A stretch of 64,000 bases of DNA. Source: Agapanthus africanus. Taxonomy: Eukaryota; Streptophyta; Magnoliopsida; Asparagales; Amaryllidaceae. Positions within the stretch are counted from its first letter, which is position 1. Each line of letters begins with the position of its first letter. Below the pieces are notes generated by a model. The model had not been told where the DNA came from and did not search any database. It saw only the letters and a list, made by a program, of their open reading frames with translations. The stretch lies in assembly GCA_030015575.1 (NCBI GenBank), contig JASDDO010000028.1:26205154-26269153 (forward strand). The letters run 5' to 3'. The position numbers and the translations under genes were made by a program. This document shows, piece after piece, positions 1-10,458 of the stretch.

Positions 1-490
1 AGACCGATAGGGGCACAGATCATACAATGCATTGTTTATTGACATATCGATTAACTGAATTTATTGTCTCCACCGTTATTACTTTATTTTCTTGCCTCAA
101 TGTTATTATCATAATATTGCTATTGTGTCTCCCTGACGACTTGAGTATGCATGCTTAGAGATTGGAGAGGACCCAGTTCAGGAGTCATATCTGCCATTCA
201 AGCTCGCAGAGATCTAGACGGTCGTGCCTTCAGTGCTTTTACCGCTTTCCATAAATCAACATTGTATTCACACTTGGTTAGTAGTTTCTTTTTCTTTCGA
301 ACTATTATAAACTATGAACAATGAAAGTTGGTGTATAAACTAGTGATGTGTTTCCTTTACTTCTGTACTATGTTTACTGATTACCATGTAATGCTAGAAG
401 CCGAAGTGTGACTACGGCGGGATTGTTCCCTGACCGTAGGAGCATGGCTGGCCTAGTCGCCTTTCGTATTCTGGGAAGAGGGGCGTGACT
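1..490 (+). mobile_element. 3' part of a Ty3/gypsy LTR (Tekay/Del-like), 5' end outside window
   Basis: This stretch has no coding potential and ends in GGGGCGTGAC, the same type of terminus as the solo gypsy LTR that ends at 52207 (GGGCGTGACA). Directly after it the sequence reads as the protease region of a copia element (SGSHICNCVQ), so an LTR end lies near 490. The left end and its target duplication are outside the window. Assignment to the Tekay/Del chromovirus lineage rests only on the terminus and is tentative. It could be a solo LTR or the 3' LTR of a longer element. Confidence 0.55.
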
Positions 491-1089
491 GTTCTGGTTC
501 TCATATCTGTAATTGTGTGTGTTCCCCTCCGAATAGGCGGCGCGACAGACGTCTTGCCTGAGATTCGGGGCAGATGCTAATTGGTGCTATCCGTCCACCT
601 CTCCGAAAATGCCAAGTTGATTTATGGCACCATGTATCGAAGGTTTAAACGGATGCGTCAGATGTAGCAGACTTCGTCAGATTCCCCCTCGCTTGAGGGG
701 TTTTTGATTGTGGGGACGCTCTTCCCTGCAAGTGCAAGCCCCTGCAGTTAATTACGCTACCGCATTGCGGTAACAACTTTCTCCTTCTCCAGCTGGTCAT
801 TTCGTGTCGTGTGTGTTTGTTTTATGTTTGGTTGCCCGTGGATTGTATACGGAGACTGAGTTATGTCGTCGTCCGTAGGGCGTGGACTAGTCCAAATCCG
901 TATTATCTTAGATTTGGGTTTGGGGGTTTGAGTTTAAGGATACATTAGCCTCTTTCGAGACTAAGATCGACTTAAACGTTTGTTAAGAATACGTTAGTCT
1001 AGTTTTTAGACTAAGATTAACTTAACGGGATCGTTTAGATCCAACTAGAGAGCAATTAAGGGAGCCCTAATGTTTAGTTTAGTGACATT

Positions 1090-1395
1090 GCGGTCAATAG
1101 GTAGTTTTAAGGACGTTGCGGTCCAATGTTAGTTTTAAGACGTTGCGGTCAAGGTTAAGGACATCATAGTCCGTGGATTTAAGGACTCCACAGTCCAGCG
1201 TTAGTTTTAAGACATCACGGTCAAGGTTAAGGACATCATAGTCCGTTGTTAGTTTTAAGACATCCCGGTCAAGGTTAAGGACATCATAGTCCGTGGATTT
1301 TAAGGACTCCACAGTCCGGCATTAGTTTTAAGACATCACGGTCAAGGTTAAGGACATCATAGTCCATGGATTTTAAGGACTCCGCAGTCAATATC
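1090..1395 (-). repeat. Tandem repeat in the solo Tat LTR (DYDVLNLDRDVLKLT-encoding unit)
   Basis: A run of GGAC..GTCC blocks spaced by TTAAAACTAAC-like linkers (read on the minus strand) forms about ten units of 24-36 bp. On the minus strand the unit reads DYDVLNLDRDVLKLT and stays open for 72 codons. The same unit occurs in both Tat LTRs (28290-28590, 47785-48078) and in the Tat 3' region (41408-41975). Each unit has the inverted pair GGAC/GTCC separated by 5-7 bases. Confidence 0.8.
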
Positions 1396-1679
1396 AATGT
1401 GTGATCATCGGGACCCGTCACCTCTTTGAAGACGTTGAGGAATTACAACGCCAAGTATTAAAAGAGTGAAGAGATGTACCCTTGAACTAAGGTAAATTAA
1501 ATAATCTTTGGCCCAATTTGGAACCAAGACCAATTAATTATATTATGAGCTCATTGGCTCAGTTAAGTTTGAATTGAGGACTTATGGCCAGCTTGGATTA
1601 AGTCCAATCATGTTTAGAATATTGGCCCTCTGTTGCTTCATTGAAGGAGAGGCTTTGCCTCTAGAAACTTAGCCAATTG

Positions 1680-2040
1680 GGCTAAGGCTAGTGTTAAACA
1701 CTAGCAACAGGGCTTTCAAATTAGTGTTAAACACTAAAGCAAATCAGTGTTAAACACTGGCAGTAGAGATTTCAAATTAGTGTTAAACACTAAAGCAAAT
1801 CAGTGTTGAACACCGGGAACAGAGTTTTCAAATTTGTGTTAAACACTAAACAAATCAGTGTTAAACACTGCAAATAGAGTTTTCCAAATTAGTGTTAAAC
1901 ACTAAGAAAATCAGTGTTAGACACTGGGGACAAAGTCTTCAGATTAGTGTTAAACACTAAGGAGAGAGGGGTCACGTGTGGACACGTGAGAGCGCCCTGA
2001 TTCCCCTTATTTTATTCTGCGGATCAGTGTTTAACACTTT
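1680..2040 (-). repeat. Array of AGTGTTTAACACT palindromes in the solo Tat LTR
   Basis: About a dozen copies of the perfect palindrome AGTGTTTAACACT (plus strand AGTGTTAAACACT) lie 20-40 bp apart. Two outer-arm types alternate: TTAGTG..CACTAA and CAGTG..CACTG. Both arms change together, so each copy stays self-complementary. The orthologous array in the Tat LTRs is at 27690-27990 and 47170-47480. Confidence 0.85.
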
Positions 2041-3448
2041 AATTCGGACGGCCATCACGTGTGAGCATGTGATGGAGGCCCATGCTCTGGTCTGTTATAA
2101 TGCTCACTAGGGGTCACGTGGTGACACGTGAGGGCGCCCTAGAGCTCTTTTCTGTTTCTTTTGCCTTTTTCTCTGTGTGCTTTAGAGGTCACGTGGGGCA
2201 CGTGAGGCGTTGCCTCAAAGCTTTTTTCTGTGGATCTTTACAGGGTCACGTGGAAGCACATGACTCTGGATCTTTTCATGTTTGAAGATCTCTTTATCTT
2301 TTAAGAATTAAATTCTTCATAGGGTTAAACCCTTGCAATAAACTTTAGAGGAATTAAATTCATGTTTTCTTCTGAAGAATTATATTCTTAGATAGGGTTA
2401 AACCCTAATTTCTTTTTTAAGGGAATTAAATTCCTGTGAGTTTGAGAGAATTAAGTTCTCACTTAAGGTTAAACCCTAGTTCTGTCCATTTTGGAGGAAT
2501 CAAATTCCTGTAATATAGGGTTAACTTTATCTCAAAGGAATTAAATTCCTATAATTCTGTGAGAATTAAATTCTCAAAACTCAGTTCCTCCTCTGTGTTT
2601 TAGATCTGCATGGCAGGATCTCAACCCAAGGAGAATTAAATTCTCCATTCATGGGGAGATGTGCACTTTGCAGATTCTCCACCAGAGAAAGAACTAAGTT
2701 CTTTTCTTTATATAAGAGTTAAACTCTTTCAAGAATTAAATTCTCTTTTGAAGCCTCTCTTTTCTTACCTAGGGTTTTTCTTTTGCAGAGAATCAAATTC
2801 TTCCTTCTGAATTTTCAAGATTCCCAGGCTCTATATCTCTCTCTCTATCTATGTTGTTCTCACCTTTTAACTCTCTCCTTTGGCTCCTATTTATAGGAGA
2901 AGGAAAAGAATCAATCTGTTTTAGTGAATCTTTCATTGAAAGATTTGATTTGTTTATTGAGAGATTTAATTTATCTTCATCATTAATCTGGGCCTTTAGA
3001 TTATTAGGTGAATTTTATTCACCGTTGGATTTTAAATTCAAAGATATCTCTTTGTTATTTCGGTTAGATTTAGGGGGAAATCTTTTCATGTCCAAGATTT
3101 TTCCATAAATTGGTGATTTTTAATCACCTTTAGATTTTTAATCCAACGGTTTCAGATATTTCCTTTCCATCTTGGAAAGATTTGAAAGATCTTTCCTCAG
3201 AATTTAATTCTGTTAAAGAATAAGGCTTTTAAAGCCGGTCACGTGTGGCCACATGACCGTTGGTCACGTGTGCGCACGTGACCCCTGGTCACGTGGAAGC
3301 ACGTGATCCCTGGAATGGGCTTCTCTTCTGCGCTTGCTCTTTGCCGCTGCTTTAAACCTCACGTGCCAACACGTGACCGTTGGTCACATGTGGGCACGTG
3401 ATGCTTCTTCTGAAGCTTTTTCCTGATTTTTAATCAGGGAACGGTGTG

Positions 3449-3546
3449 CAGAGGTTGCAAAATAGCAAGGTTTTGAAGAAAGGTGATCATACTCTCCGCG
3501 TTGGGAATGATTTAAATGTTGATGCTGTATCAGTGGGAGAGTATCA
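3449..3546 (+). pseudogene. Outer copia: protease/integrase linker fragment
   Basis: The 98-bp fragment reads QRLQNSKVLKKGD followed by LRVGN and VDAVSVGEYH. This is the stretch between protease and the gag-pre-integrase domain in copia polyproteins. It lies between the solo Tat LTR and the short Athila-type element and continues at 10459 with LGLPSGCILILN. It is part of the outer Angela-like element. Confidence 0.75.
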
Positions 3547-4031
3547 TGTTCAGTTGATAAAATGGCACATTTAATATGACATTTTTCCTACTATTTCTAT
3601 ATAATGAAAAGTGTTTATTATAATATATTATACATATGAGGGTTTATCTGTAAAAATACTATTTTCATGTGTTTATATATTATAATTAACATTTGGTAGG
3701 AAAATGTAAACATATAATATTCATGTAACATTTGGCCCATTTAAATATGCTTACCATATTAATACCTTTAACAAATACTTAATGGTTAAGTTAATAGCTC
3801 AATAAAACAAACTCTACTAATATTATTTGTTGAGTTGTTGTGCAGAATTTTCAGGGCTAAAATCAAGGAAATCAAAGTTGTTGGAACAAACCTGCCTAAT
3901 TAAGAAAGTAAACTAAAGAAATCAATTCTGGCAGTGACGTAGAGAAGATTTTCAGTTTCCAGAGATTCAAAAGATCACCAAATGCTACAGAAATAAAGCC
4001 CCAGAAATTTAAGGCCAAGATCCCACCATAA

Positions 4032-4049
4032 GACCGCGGATCCGCGGTC
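4032..4049. promoter_or_regulatory. 18-bp GC-rich palindrome upstream of the LTR TATA box
   Basis: GACCGCGGATCCGCGGTC is a perfect palindrome in an AT-rich LTR. It recurs at 9427-9444 in the other LTR. A related, nearly perfect version (GGCCGCGGTTCCGCGG plus CC) lies at 14027-14044 in the long Athila LTR. Its fixed place 5' of the TATA box suggests an enhancer or protein-binding site; that is inference. Confidence 0.5.
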
Positions 4050-4168
4050 AAACCCATCCAACGGCCGTGGTTCCGCCGCACTTTAAAAGAGTTGGGATTT
4101 TGGATTTTTTTGTTAGAATCTTAACCACTGGTTTCCATATTAGGAAGATAGGGTTCTGGCTCTGGGAC

Positions 4169-4176
4169 TATAAATA
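4169..4176 (+). promoter_or_regulatory. TATA box of the short Athila-type 5' LTR
   Basis: TATAAATA in the context GGGACTATAAATAAGGACC. The same box is at 9564-9571 in the 3' LTR and, on the minus strand, at 13899-13906 and 23346-23353 in the long Athila element. Confidence 0.75.
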
Positions 4177-5064
4177 AGGACCGAGAGTCTCTTGGAAAAA
4201 TTATCAAGCCGACGCGATCACGAAGTCCAAGACGGCTCACGCATCCAGGCTGATCATCAACTGTTCGTCTACCTCCTTGGAAGAGATCGAGAAGCAAACT
4301 AGTCTTTGTAATCATTTTCTAAGGAATCAAAGTGTAGATTGTTCAAGTTGATTAATAAAGATAGTTATTTTATTTAATTCTTTTTGCATTTTATATTATG
4401 TTTTCCCTCTCTTTCTTTTCATCTTCTTCTCCCAACATGCGTGAGTAATTCTCCGCTTGTTAGGGTTCGTAGGATTAGGGTAGGCTAATGAACGATGAAA
4501 ATAATTAAACCTTTTTTAAGTCCTATAAAGTTTAGGAACTTTATCAAAAGAATCATTAACATCCTAATCGGGCGCGCTAGCAATTCTTTGCTAATTCCGA
4601 CCGCGATTAGAGATTAGATTAATGATTGTTTTGGTAAAGGCTAGATATGAACGGAGTTCCGTGTCGAGATAAGGGTTAAGAGTGGGATTCCTTTTCCCTC
4701 CAGAAAGCCTAATCTACACGCATCACCGTCGTTCTAGTTCTAAATCTATTAATGGATAAAAGGGTAACTTTTAATTAATCGTTCATAACTACTAAATCCT
4801 AACGAACCCTATAAGCCCTCTTATTATATTAACTACATCCTTAAAATAATCTAGATCTATATTTTACATTCTTGTTTAACGTAGATCTAGAAATCTTTCT
4901 ATAAAATTCTTTATCTCTCTTCTCTTTCTCAACACATCTAAAGTAAAAGTAAAAGGTTCCACGTTTCCCAGAGGACGACCCGTACTCATCTCGGTCTAGC
5001 TACACGCGACACCGTTATTGATTGCGGTTAAACTACAAACAAACACTTTTTCGTGTCAATCAAA

Positions 5065-5082
5065 TGGCACCGTTGCCGGGGA
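5065..5082 (+). other. Primer-binding site, Athila/Tat type
   Basis: TGGCACCGTTGCCGGGGA starts two bases after the 5' LTR. This is the primer-binding site typical of plant Athila elements, usually taken as complementary to tRNA-Asp. The identical site is on the minus strand at 22445-22462. Confidence 0.9.
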
Positions 5083-5887
5083 AACGTGCGTAATTTTTTA
5101 TTTTTACTATTTGTGTTGAATTCTTAGACGAGTCATATCATTATTAAAACAAAACTGCAAATTGTATATTTAACGATTATTGTGTGAATTTTTGCGAGGA
5201 AATCTGGAGTCATGGACTTGAGGAAACAGGTGATCTAGAGTTCACACTTCTCTGGTAAGATTCTAACTCCCTTCTCTCTCCTCTAAAATCCAATAAAATC
5301 TATTTTTTGCAGGATTCTTTGCAAAATATCACCGCTCAAAAATCTTTTTGCAAAGTTTTGTTTTTCGGTTTGTTTTTGCATATTTTAATACGGATTTTTA
5401 AGGGGCAAGGACCAAATCAAGATTAGGTGGGGATTTCATCACCCTTCCTAAGCCCCACAAATCACAAACCAAGCATATAGATCAACCCTTCATTAATTTT
5501 AAAAAATATATAGACCGGACTCTAAGGACTGTCGCGCTCAATAAGGACAGAGGAAGGTCGTGGGTAATCTATCGTTTATACGCATTATTTTTGTAGTGCC
5601 TAGGCAAGTGTGTCGAAGGCTAGTGATTTTTAATTAGGCCCACAACGTGGTTCCTTCCCACTTACCTGGCACTTACCTGGCTACAAGGGTAGTACGGAGG
5701 CGGTAGAGGATTTATCCTGCGGCTTGTCCTTTGGAAGTCTAGGAGCGGTCTAGAGACTGGACCTAGGTAACCATAGTTCTAGGGTTGTTTGTGCATTTTT
5801 GTGTGATTTGTCTAAATCCGTCATTTTTCAAAACAAACCAATTATTTTCTTCCCTTTTTACCCCTTCCCCCTTCTTCTCTTCTTATA
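5083..5887 (+). other. 5' leader of the short Athila-type element
   Basis: Non-coding leader. It is collinear with the leader of the long Athila element (21516-22444, minus) up to the shared GTGCATTTTTGTGTGATTTG segment. After that homology stops and the private ORF of this element begins. No other feature is seen. Confidence 0.75.
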
Positions 5888-7525
5888 ATGGGTGACCTAA
5901 ATAGAAGAACACTTGCCGAGCTTTGCTGTCCACAACCAGATATCTCTTGTTTTCGAAATCCCTTCGGTATACCGTCCGGCTCTTCCATGTCCTTAAGAGA
6001 TCATATAGAACAAGCAGGAAGAAACAGTTGGCCACCTCAGTCTAGGTCTTATCAACCGTATCATAATCCTACACCTGTTTCAGTTCATACCCAGAGTGAG
6101 GAAGCCCCTAGACGAATGTCCATTGCTGAGCACATAGCTAGGTCTAGAGGCCAAAGTTTCAACCCGGACCAATATCAACCATCACCACCACTGTCCGGAG
6201 AAGAGTTTGATATGCGGTTTGTATATAGCCAACCAACCAACCCATATCAATATTCTTCTTATCATAATATTGATCCTACTTCTACCCAAGTTCAGCAACC
6301 ATTCTGTTCCTATCAATCCAATCCAACCTTTCCACCTACTCTAGACAGTTCTTCTAATCAGTCATTTGGGAATTTTAATTATCCACAGGAATTTCAATCT
6401 TATACTGAAACCCCTTATCAACCCAAGACTAGTCTGGAGCAGACATTAGAAAAATATATGGAACAGACGAATCAAATTATGAAGGATTTACGTAGTAAGA
6501 CAGAACTGTACACCCTTCCTAATCAAACCTCCCCATTCCAAACTGAACTCCACAACTCCAGTTTCATAGATTCATCAATTATAATGTCTGATAAGTTGTG
6601 TGACTTTGTAGTGTTTGATTTACCCAACTGTGAAGGGTCCCTTTCAAGTGAAACCATACCCAACCCTTGTGATCTCTACACCTCCACTCTTGAACCAAAA
6701 CTGATTGAAAACCATACTTTTGATAAGGAGTTTGAGAATTTTACCCTTCACTTGAATGAGGTGATTGACGTTGGGGATATATTGATTGATGAACCCGAAA
6801 TTTTGGATGATTTTGTCCCACCAATTCATCAAATCCTTTCACTTCCTTGTGGTCATCATCTTGAGCCTTTAATTCTTCCCGAACCCCAAATATGTCTTGA
6901 AGTTGATGATAAAGGTATACCTGAAGAAATACAGCCTCCATCTTCCACATCTGGTTCTGCAACACTCGACACACCAATTTGTTTACCCATTTCACCTTCT
7001 ACTTTCTCCGGTTCTTCTTCTGTTCCTATAGTTTCAGTGAGTTTTGATAAATCACAATCCGTTAATTCAAGTTCAATAATACCAGAAATTCAACTTGATT
7101 TGGATATTTTTGAAAAAGAGGTAGATGAGTTTTTCGAGTCCTCTACCTCAGTGATTATTTATGAATCAAGTAGACTAAATTCTGGCATAAAACTCTTTGA
7201 CAACAAAATGTTCAATCACACCATTGATAAAAGTTTTGAAGAACTTTTTGCTGATGAACTTGAATTTTTAAACAATACGGATTTTGTGACTAATCAATCT
7301 CCACTTATAGAGGTTGAACCGTCCCCATTCTTTCTTCCTAATCATTCACATTCATCCTCATTCTTTCTTTTCTTTAATTTCAAACCCTTTCCAGACCACC
7401 TCTTATATCTTCCCCACTTTTTCTTGCCTCGATACAACACATTCTTCCACCAACCTATACGATATACTGATAAAATCTTTGAATGGTTGGTGTTAACTTT
7501 TGGTCTTTGTAAAGTTTTACTTTGA
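5888..7525 (+). CDS. 545-aa ORF of the short Athila-type element, gag-pol replacement
   Basis: The reading frame opens at the first ATG after a pyrimidine-rich leader (CTTCTTCTCTTCTTATAATG). The protein starts MGDLNRRTLAEL, which resembles the NRTLREL-type N-terminus common in Athila/Tat gag proteins. The rest is unlike gag: Ser/Thr/Pro/Gln-rich, with a duplicated motif near residues 33-40 (SMSLRDHI) and 77-84 (RMSIAEHI), then a long acidic, Asp/Glu-rich low-complexity part. No zinc knuckle, protease, RT, RNase H or integrase motif is visible. The C-terminal 80 residues or so are hydrophobic and Phe-rich. It occupies exactly the place of gag-pol between a conserved leader and a conserved 3' region. 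Function is not known; it may be a relic or remodelled gag N-terminus, or a captured sequence. Confidence 0.7.
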   Translation: MGDLNRRTLAELCCPQPDISCFRNPFGIPSGSSMSLRDHIEQAGRNSWPPQSRSYQPYHNPTPVSVHTQSEEAPRRMSIAEHIARSRGQSFNPDQYQPSPPLSGEEFDMRFVYSQPTNPYQYSSYHNIDPTSTQVQQPFCSYQSNPTFPPTLDSSSNQSFGNFNYPQEFQSYTETPYQPKTSLEQTLEKYMEQTNQIMKDLRSKTELYTLPNQTSPFQTELHNSSFIDSSIIMSDKLCDFVVFDLPNCEGSLSSETIPNPCDLYTSTLEPKLIENHTFDKEFENFTLHLNEVIDVGDILIDEPEILDDFVPPIHQILSLPCGHHLEPLILPEPQICLEVDDKGIPEEIQPPSSTSGSATLDTPICLPISPSTFSGSSSVPIVSVSFDKSQSVNSSSIIPEIQLDLDIFEKEVDEFFESSTSVIIYESSRLNSGIKLFDNKMFNHTIDKSFEELFADELEFLNNTDFVTNQSPLIEVEPSPFFLPNHSHSSSFFLFFNFKPFPDHLLYLPHFFLPRYNTFFHQPIRYTDKIFEWLVLTFGLCKVLL

Positions 7526-8941
7526 CCAAATGACTCACCCCCTCTTAAAATGCTTCATACTGTCTAACTCATGTTTGAGGGGGGGTATATTTTTGGCTCT
7601 TGATCATAACTTTTGTCCTCAAATTTGTGATCCAAAAATAAGTTTGGGGGAGAATTTTCACTTTCATATATTTTTGCCCCCATTAATAATTTCCCCCCAA
7701 GCTTACAGGTTTTTGTGATCCAGCGGACAGCAACAGTGAGGACACTGTTGAAAACAAGTTTGGGGGAGGTTTGTGCTTATTTACACATCAATTTGCATCA
7801 TACTTTGCATAAGCACAACATTTTTAAAAATTTTATAAAAAAAAAATTCTTTTATAACAAAAGAATAGAAAGTGAAAAATTACATCCAAAAGATAGGAAT
7901 AGTTTAAGAAAACCAAGAAAATTAGAAGTTTTCTTAAACGAACTAGTAATAAGTAGTTATGAGCTGTTGTCCCAAGGGTTAGTAAGATGAAGGAAGTCAC
8001 TAATCTGAGGATAAAAATAAGTCTGAAAAATAGTTTCTATTCTGGAAGCCAAACATTTGAATGTTGATACCCTACTATATGCACTTACACACGTCTTGAA
8101 ACTCGGGATAGTAGAGGATACCTTGAAATGCTCTTGTCTAAAAGCCAAAGTATGAAGGAAATGAAAAATTGAAGAAAATATAAAAATGGTGAAAAGAAAA
8201 AAATGAACACTGGTTTTGTTATCGCCAAGGCAGCAATAAAAAAATATAGCGAGGGTGCCTCTTCACCTAGTGCCCTAAGGCCAACTAGTCTGGGAGTCAC
8301 TGCTAAGCCTTAGGTGGTGCAAGACGAGGAAAATATTATCACCTAATCAGCAAGCACATAAGTAATCGGTTGGTTAGTACCTCAAGAAGTATTAACGGTC
8401 GCATGAAAATGTGTGAGCAAATTTAAATCTTCATCAAATTAAAAAGTACTAAGGTAGATGGACAAGAGTATGATAGCTTGAATTGAATTCTCCGAGTGTA
8501 GGGATGTTCTTTACACACACGTGGGGTTATATGATCAATGTTTGGATGAAAGGTAGGAATGAAGAATAAAGACGATGTTTTATTGAGAGATGATGTGATT
8601 TCTAATATTTTTTCATGACTATTAAGATAGGGCTCATGACAACTGAAAAGCTAGTATAGTTGGAAACTCTTATTTTCAAAGTCTTTCTTTTATGGTTCTT
8701 ATCTTTATATGTAAATTTCACCATCTTTCTTTTGTTATAGGATTTTGTGGGTGTAATCCGCTGAAAACCCTCAGGAGACAACACTCCTCCTACTAGGGAC
8801 ACCTAGAGGTTTAACGGCTTGTTGCACGTGCTCAGTGCAATCGTGTCTGCCTACGAAAGTGTGCTTAGTTTTCTCCTTTCTTGTTCTCCTCTTGAATAAA
8901 CTAATTTGCTCGGGACGATCAAAGATAAGTTTGGGGGTATT
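7526..8941 (+). other. 3' non-coding region of the short Athila-type element with repeated polypurine tracts
   Basis: Homologous to 14529-15885 (minus) of the long Athila element. It holds four GTTTGRGGGGG-type purine tracts: 7573-7588, 7640-7655, 7756-7770 and, next to the 3' LTR, 8927-8941, which is the functional-position polypurine tract. A 66-codon antisense ORF lies at 8602-8802. No sense coding region is recognised. Confidence 0.75.
8602..8802 (-). CDS. Small antisense ORF conserved between two Athila-type elements
   Basis: A 66-aa ORF opposite to the element, starting MSLVGGVLSPEGFQRI and rich in Lys (KSYNKRKMVKFTYKDK). The counterpart at 14662-14859 in the long element reads MSLIGGMLSPEGFQRI, also antisense to its element and also open. 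The two are about 80% identical as peptides. This may be chance preservation in a young pair of sequences; no function is proposed. Confidence 0.3.
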   Translation of the reverse strand: MSLVGGVLSPEGFQRITPTKSYNKRKMVKFTYKDKNHKRKTLKIRVSNYTSFSVVMSPILIVMKKY

Positions 8942-10453
8942 TGTTCAGTTGATAAAACGGCACATTTAATATGACATTTTTCCTACTATTTCTATATAAT
9001 GAAAGGTGTTTATTATAATATATTATACATATGAGGGTTTATCTATAAAAATACTATTTTCATGTGTTTATATATTATAATTAACATTTGGAAGGAAAAT
9101 GTAAGCATATAATATTCATGTAACATTTGGCCCATTTAAATATGCTTACCATATTAATACCTTTAACAAATACTTAATGGTTAAGTTAATATCTCAATAA
9201 AACAAATTCTACTAATATTATTTGTTGAGTTGTTGTGCAGAATTTTCAGGGCTAAAATCAAGGAAATCAAAGTTGTTGGAACAAACCTGCCTAATTAAGA
9301 AAGTAAACTAAAGAAATCAATTCTGGCAGTGACGTAGAGAAGATTTTCAGTTTCCAGAGATTCAAAAGATCACCAAATGCTACAGAAATAAAGCCCCAGA
9401 AATTTAAGGCCAAGATCCCACCATAAGACCGCGGATCCGCGGTCAAACCCATCCAACGGCCGCGGTTCCGCCGCACTTTAAAAGAGTTGGGATTCTGGAT
9501 TTTTTTGTTAGAATCTTAACCACTGGTTTCCATATTAGGAAGGTAGGGTTCTGGCTCTGGGACTATAAATAAGGACCGAGAGTCTCTTGGAAAAATTATC
9601 AAGCCGACGCGATCACGAAGTCCAAGACGGCTCACGCATCCAGGCTGATCATCAACTGTTCGTCTACCTCCTTGGAAGAGATCGAGAAGCAAACTAGTCT
9701 TTGTAATCATTTTCTAAGGAATCAAAGTGTAGATTGTTCAAGTTGATTAATAAAGGTAGTTATTTTATTTAATTCTTTTTGCATTTTACATTATGTTTTC
9801 CCTCTCTTTCTTTTCATCTTCTTCTCCCAACATGCGCGAGTAATTTTCCGCTTGTTAGGTTCGTAGGATTAGGGTAGGCTAATGAACGATGAAAATAATT
9901 AAACCTTTTTTAAGTCCTATAAAGTTTAGGAACTTTATCAAAAGAATCATTAACATCCTAATCGGGCGCGCTAGCAATTCTTTGCTAATTCCGACCGCGA
10001 TTAGAGATTAGATTAATGATTGTTTTGGTAAAGGCTAGATATGAACGGAGTTCCGCGTCGAGATAAGGGTTAAGAGTGAGATTCCTTTTCCCTCCAGAAA
10101 CCCTAATCTACACGCATCACCGTCCTTCTAGTTCTAAATCTATTAATGGATAAAAAGGGTAACTTTTAATTAATCGTTCATAACTACTAAATCCTAACGA
10201 ACCCTATAAGCCCTCTTATTATATTAACTACATCCTTAAAATAATCTAGATCTATATTTTACATTCTTGTTTAACGTAGATCTAGAAATCTTTCTATAAA
10301 ATTCTTTATCTCTCTTCTCTTTCTCAACACATCTAAAGTAAAAGTAAAAGGTTCCATGTTTCCCAGAGGACGACCCGTACTCACCTCGGTCTAGCTACGC
10401 GCGACACCGTTCTGATTGCGGTTAACTACAAACACACTTTTTCGTACCAATCA
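8942..10453 (+). mobile_element. 3' LTR of the short Athila-type element
   Basis: The 1,512-bp LTR runs from TGTTCAGTTGATAAAACGGC to CCAATCA and is followed by the TSD TATCA. It differs from the 5' LTR at about 27 sites by eye. The TATA box is at 9564-9571 and the GC palindrome at 9427-9444. Confidence 0.93.
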
Positions 10454-10458
10454 TATCA

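Larger units (their letters stand above)
520..3443 (-). mobile_element. Solo LTR of the Tat-type Ty3/gypsy family
   Basis: In minus orientation this matches the 3,501-bp LTRs of the Tat element at 25895-48881: the same terminal TGTTCCCCTCC on the plus strand, the same GTAACAACTTTCTCC block, the same TATA-box palindrome (2886-2897) and the same order of palindrome arrays. It is flanked by a perfect 5-bp TSD, GTGTG, at 515-519 and 3444-3448, and the interrupted copia frame (NCVQR) continues across. No internal region is present, so it is a solo LTR left by recombination. At 2,924 bp it is shorter than its relatives and clearly diverged from them, so it is an older or different subfamily. Confidence 0.92.
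3547..5062 (+). mobile_element. 5' LTR of the short Athila-type element
   Basis: The 1,516-bp LTR runs from TGTTCAGTTGATAAAATGGC to TCAATCA. A TATA box (TATAAATA) is at 4169-4176 and an 18-bp GC-rich perfect palindrome GACCGCGGATCCGCGGTC at 4032-4049, about 120 bp upstream of it. Transcription would start about 30 bases after the TATA box. Confidence 0.93.
3547..10453 (+). mobile_element. Short Athila-type Ty3/gypsy element lacking gag-pol (non-autonomous)
   Basis: The two LTRs (3547-5062 and 8942-10453) both start TGTTCAG and end AATCA. A perfect TSD TATCA lies at 3542-3546 and 10454-10458. A primer-binding site follows the 5' LTR and a polypurine tract precedes the 3' LTR. The 5' leader and the 3' third of the internal region are homologous to the longer Athila element at 13007-23977. 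Where that element has gag, protease, RT, RNase H and integrase, this one has a single 545-aa ORF with no recognised enzyme domain. The LTRs differ at roughly 27 positions (about 2%), which at 1.3e-8 per site per year would be under one million years. Structurally it looks whole for a non-autonomous element. Confidence 0.92.

Noticed and set aside
4121-4315. 64-aa minus-strand ORF, repeated at 9516-9710
   Set aside because: Lies opposite the LTR promoter and leader; the repetition is due to LTR identity and it has no independent support.
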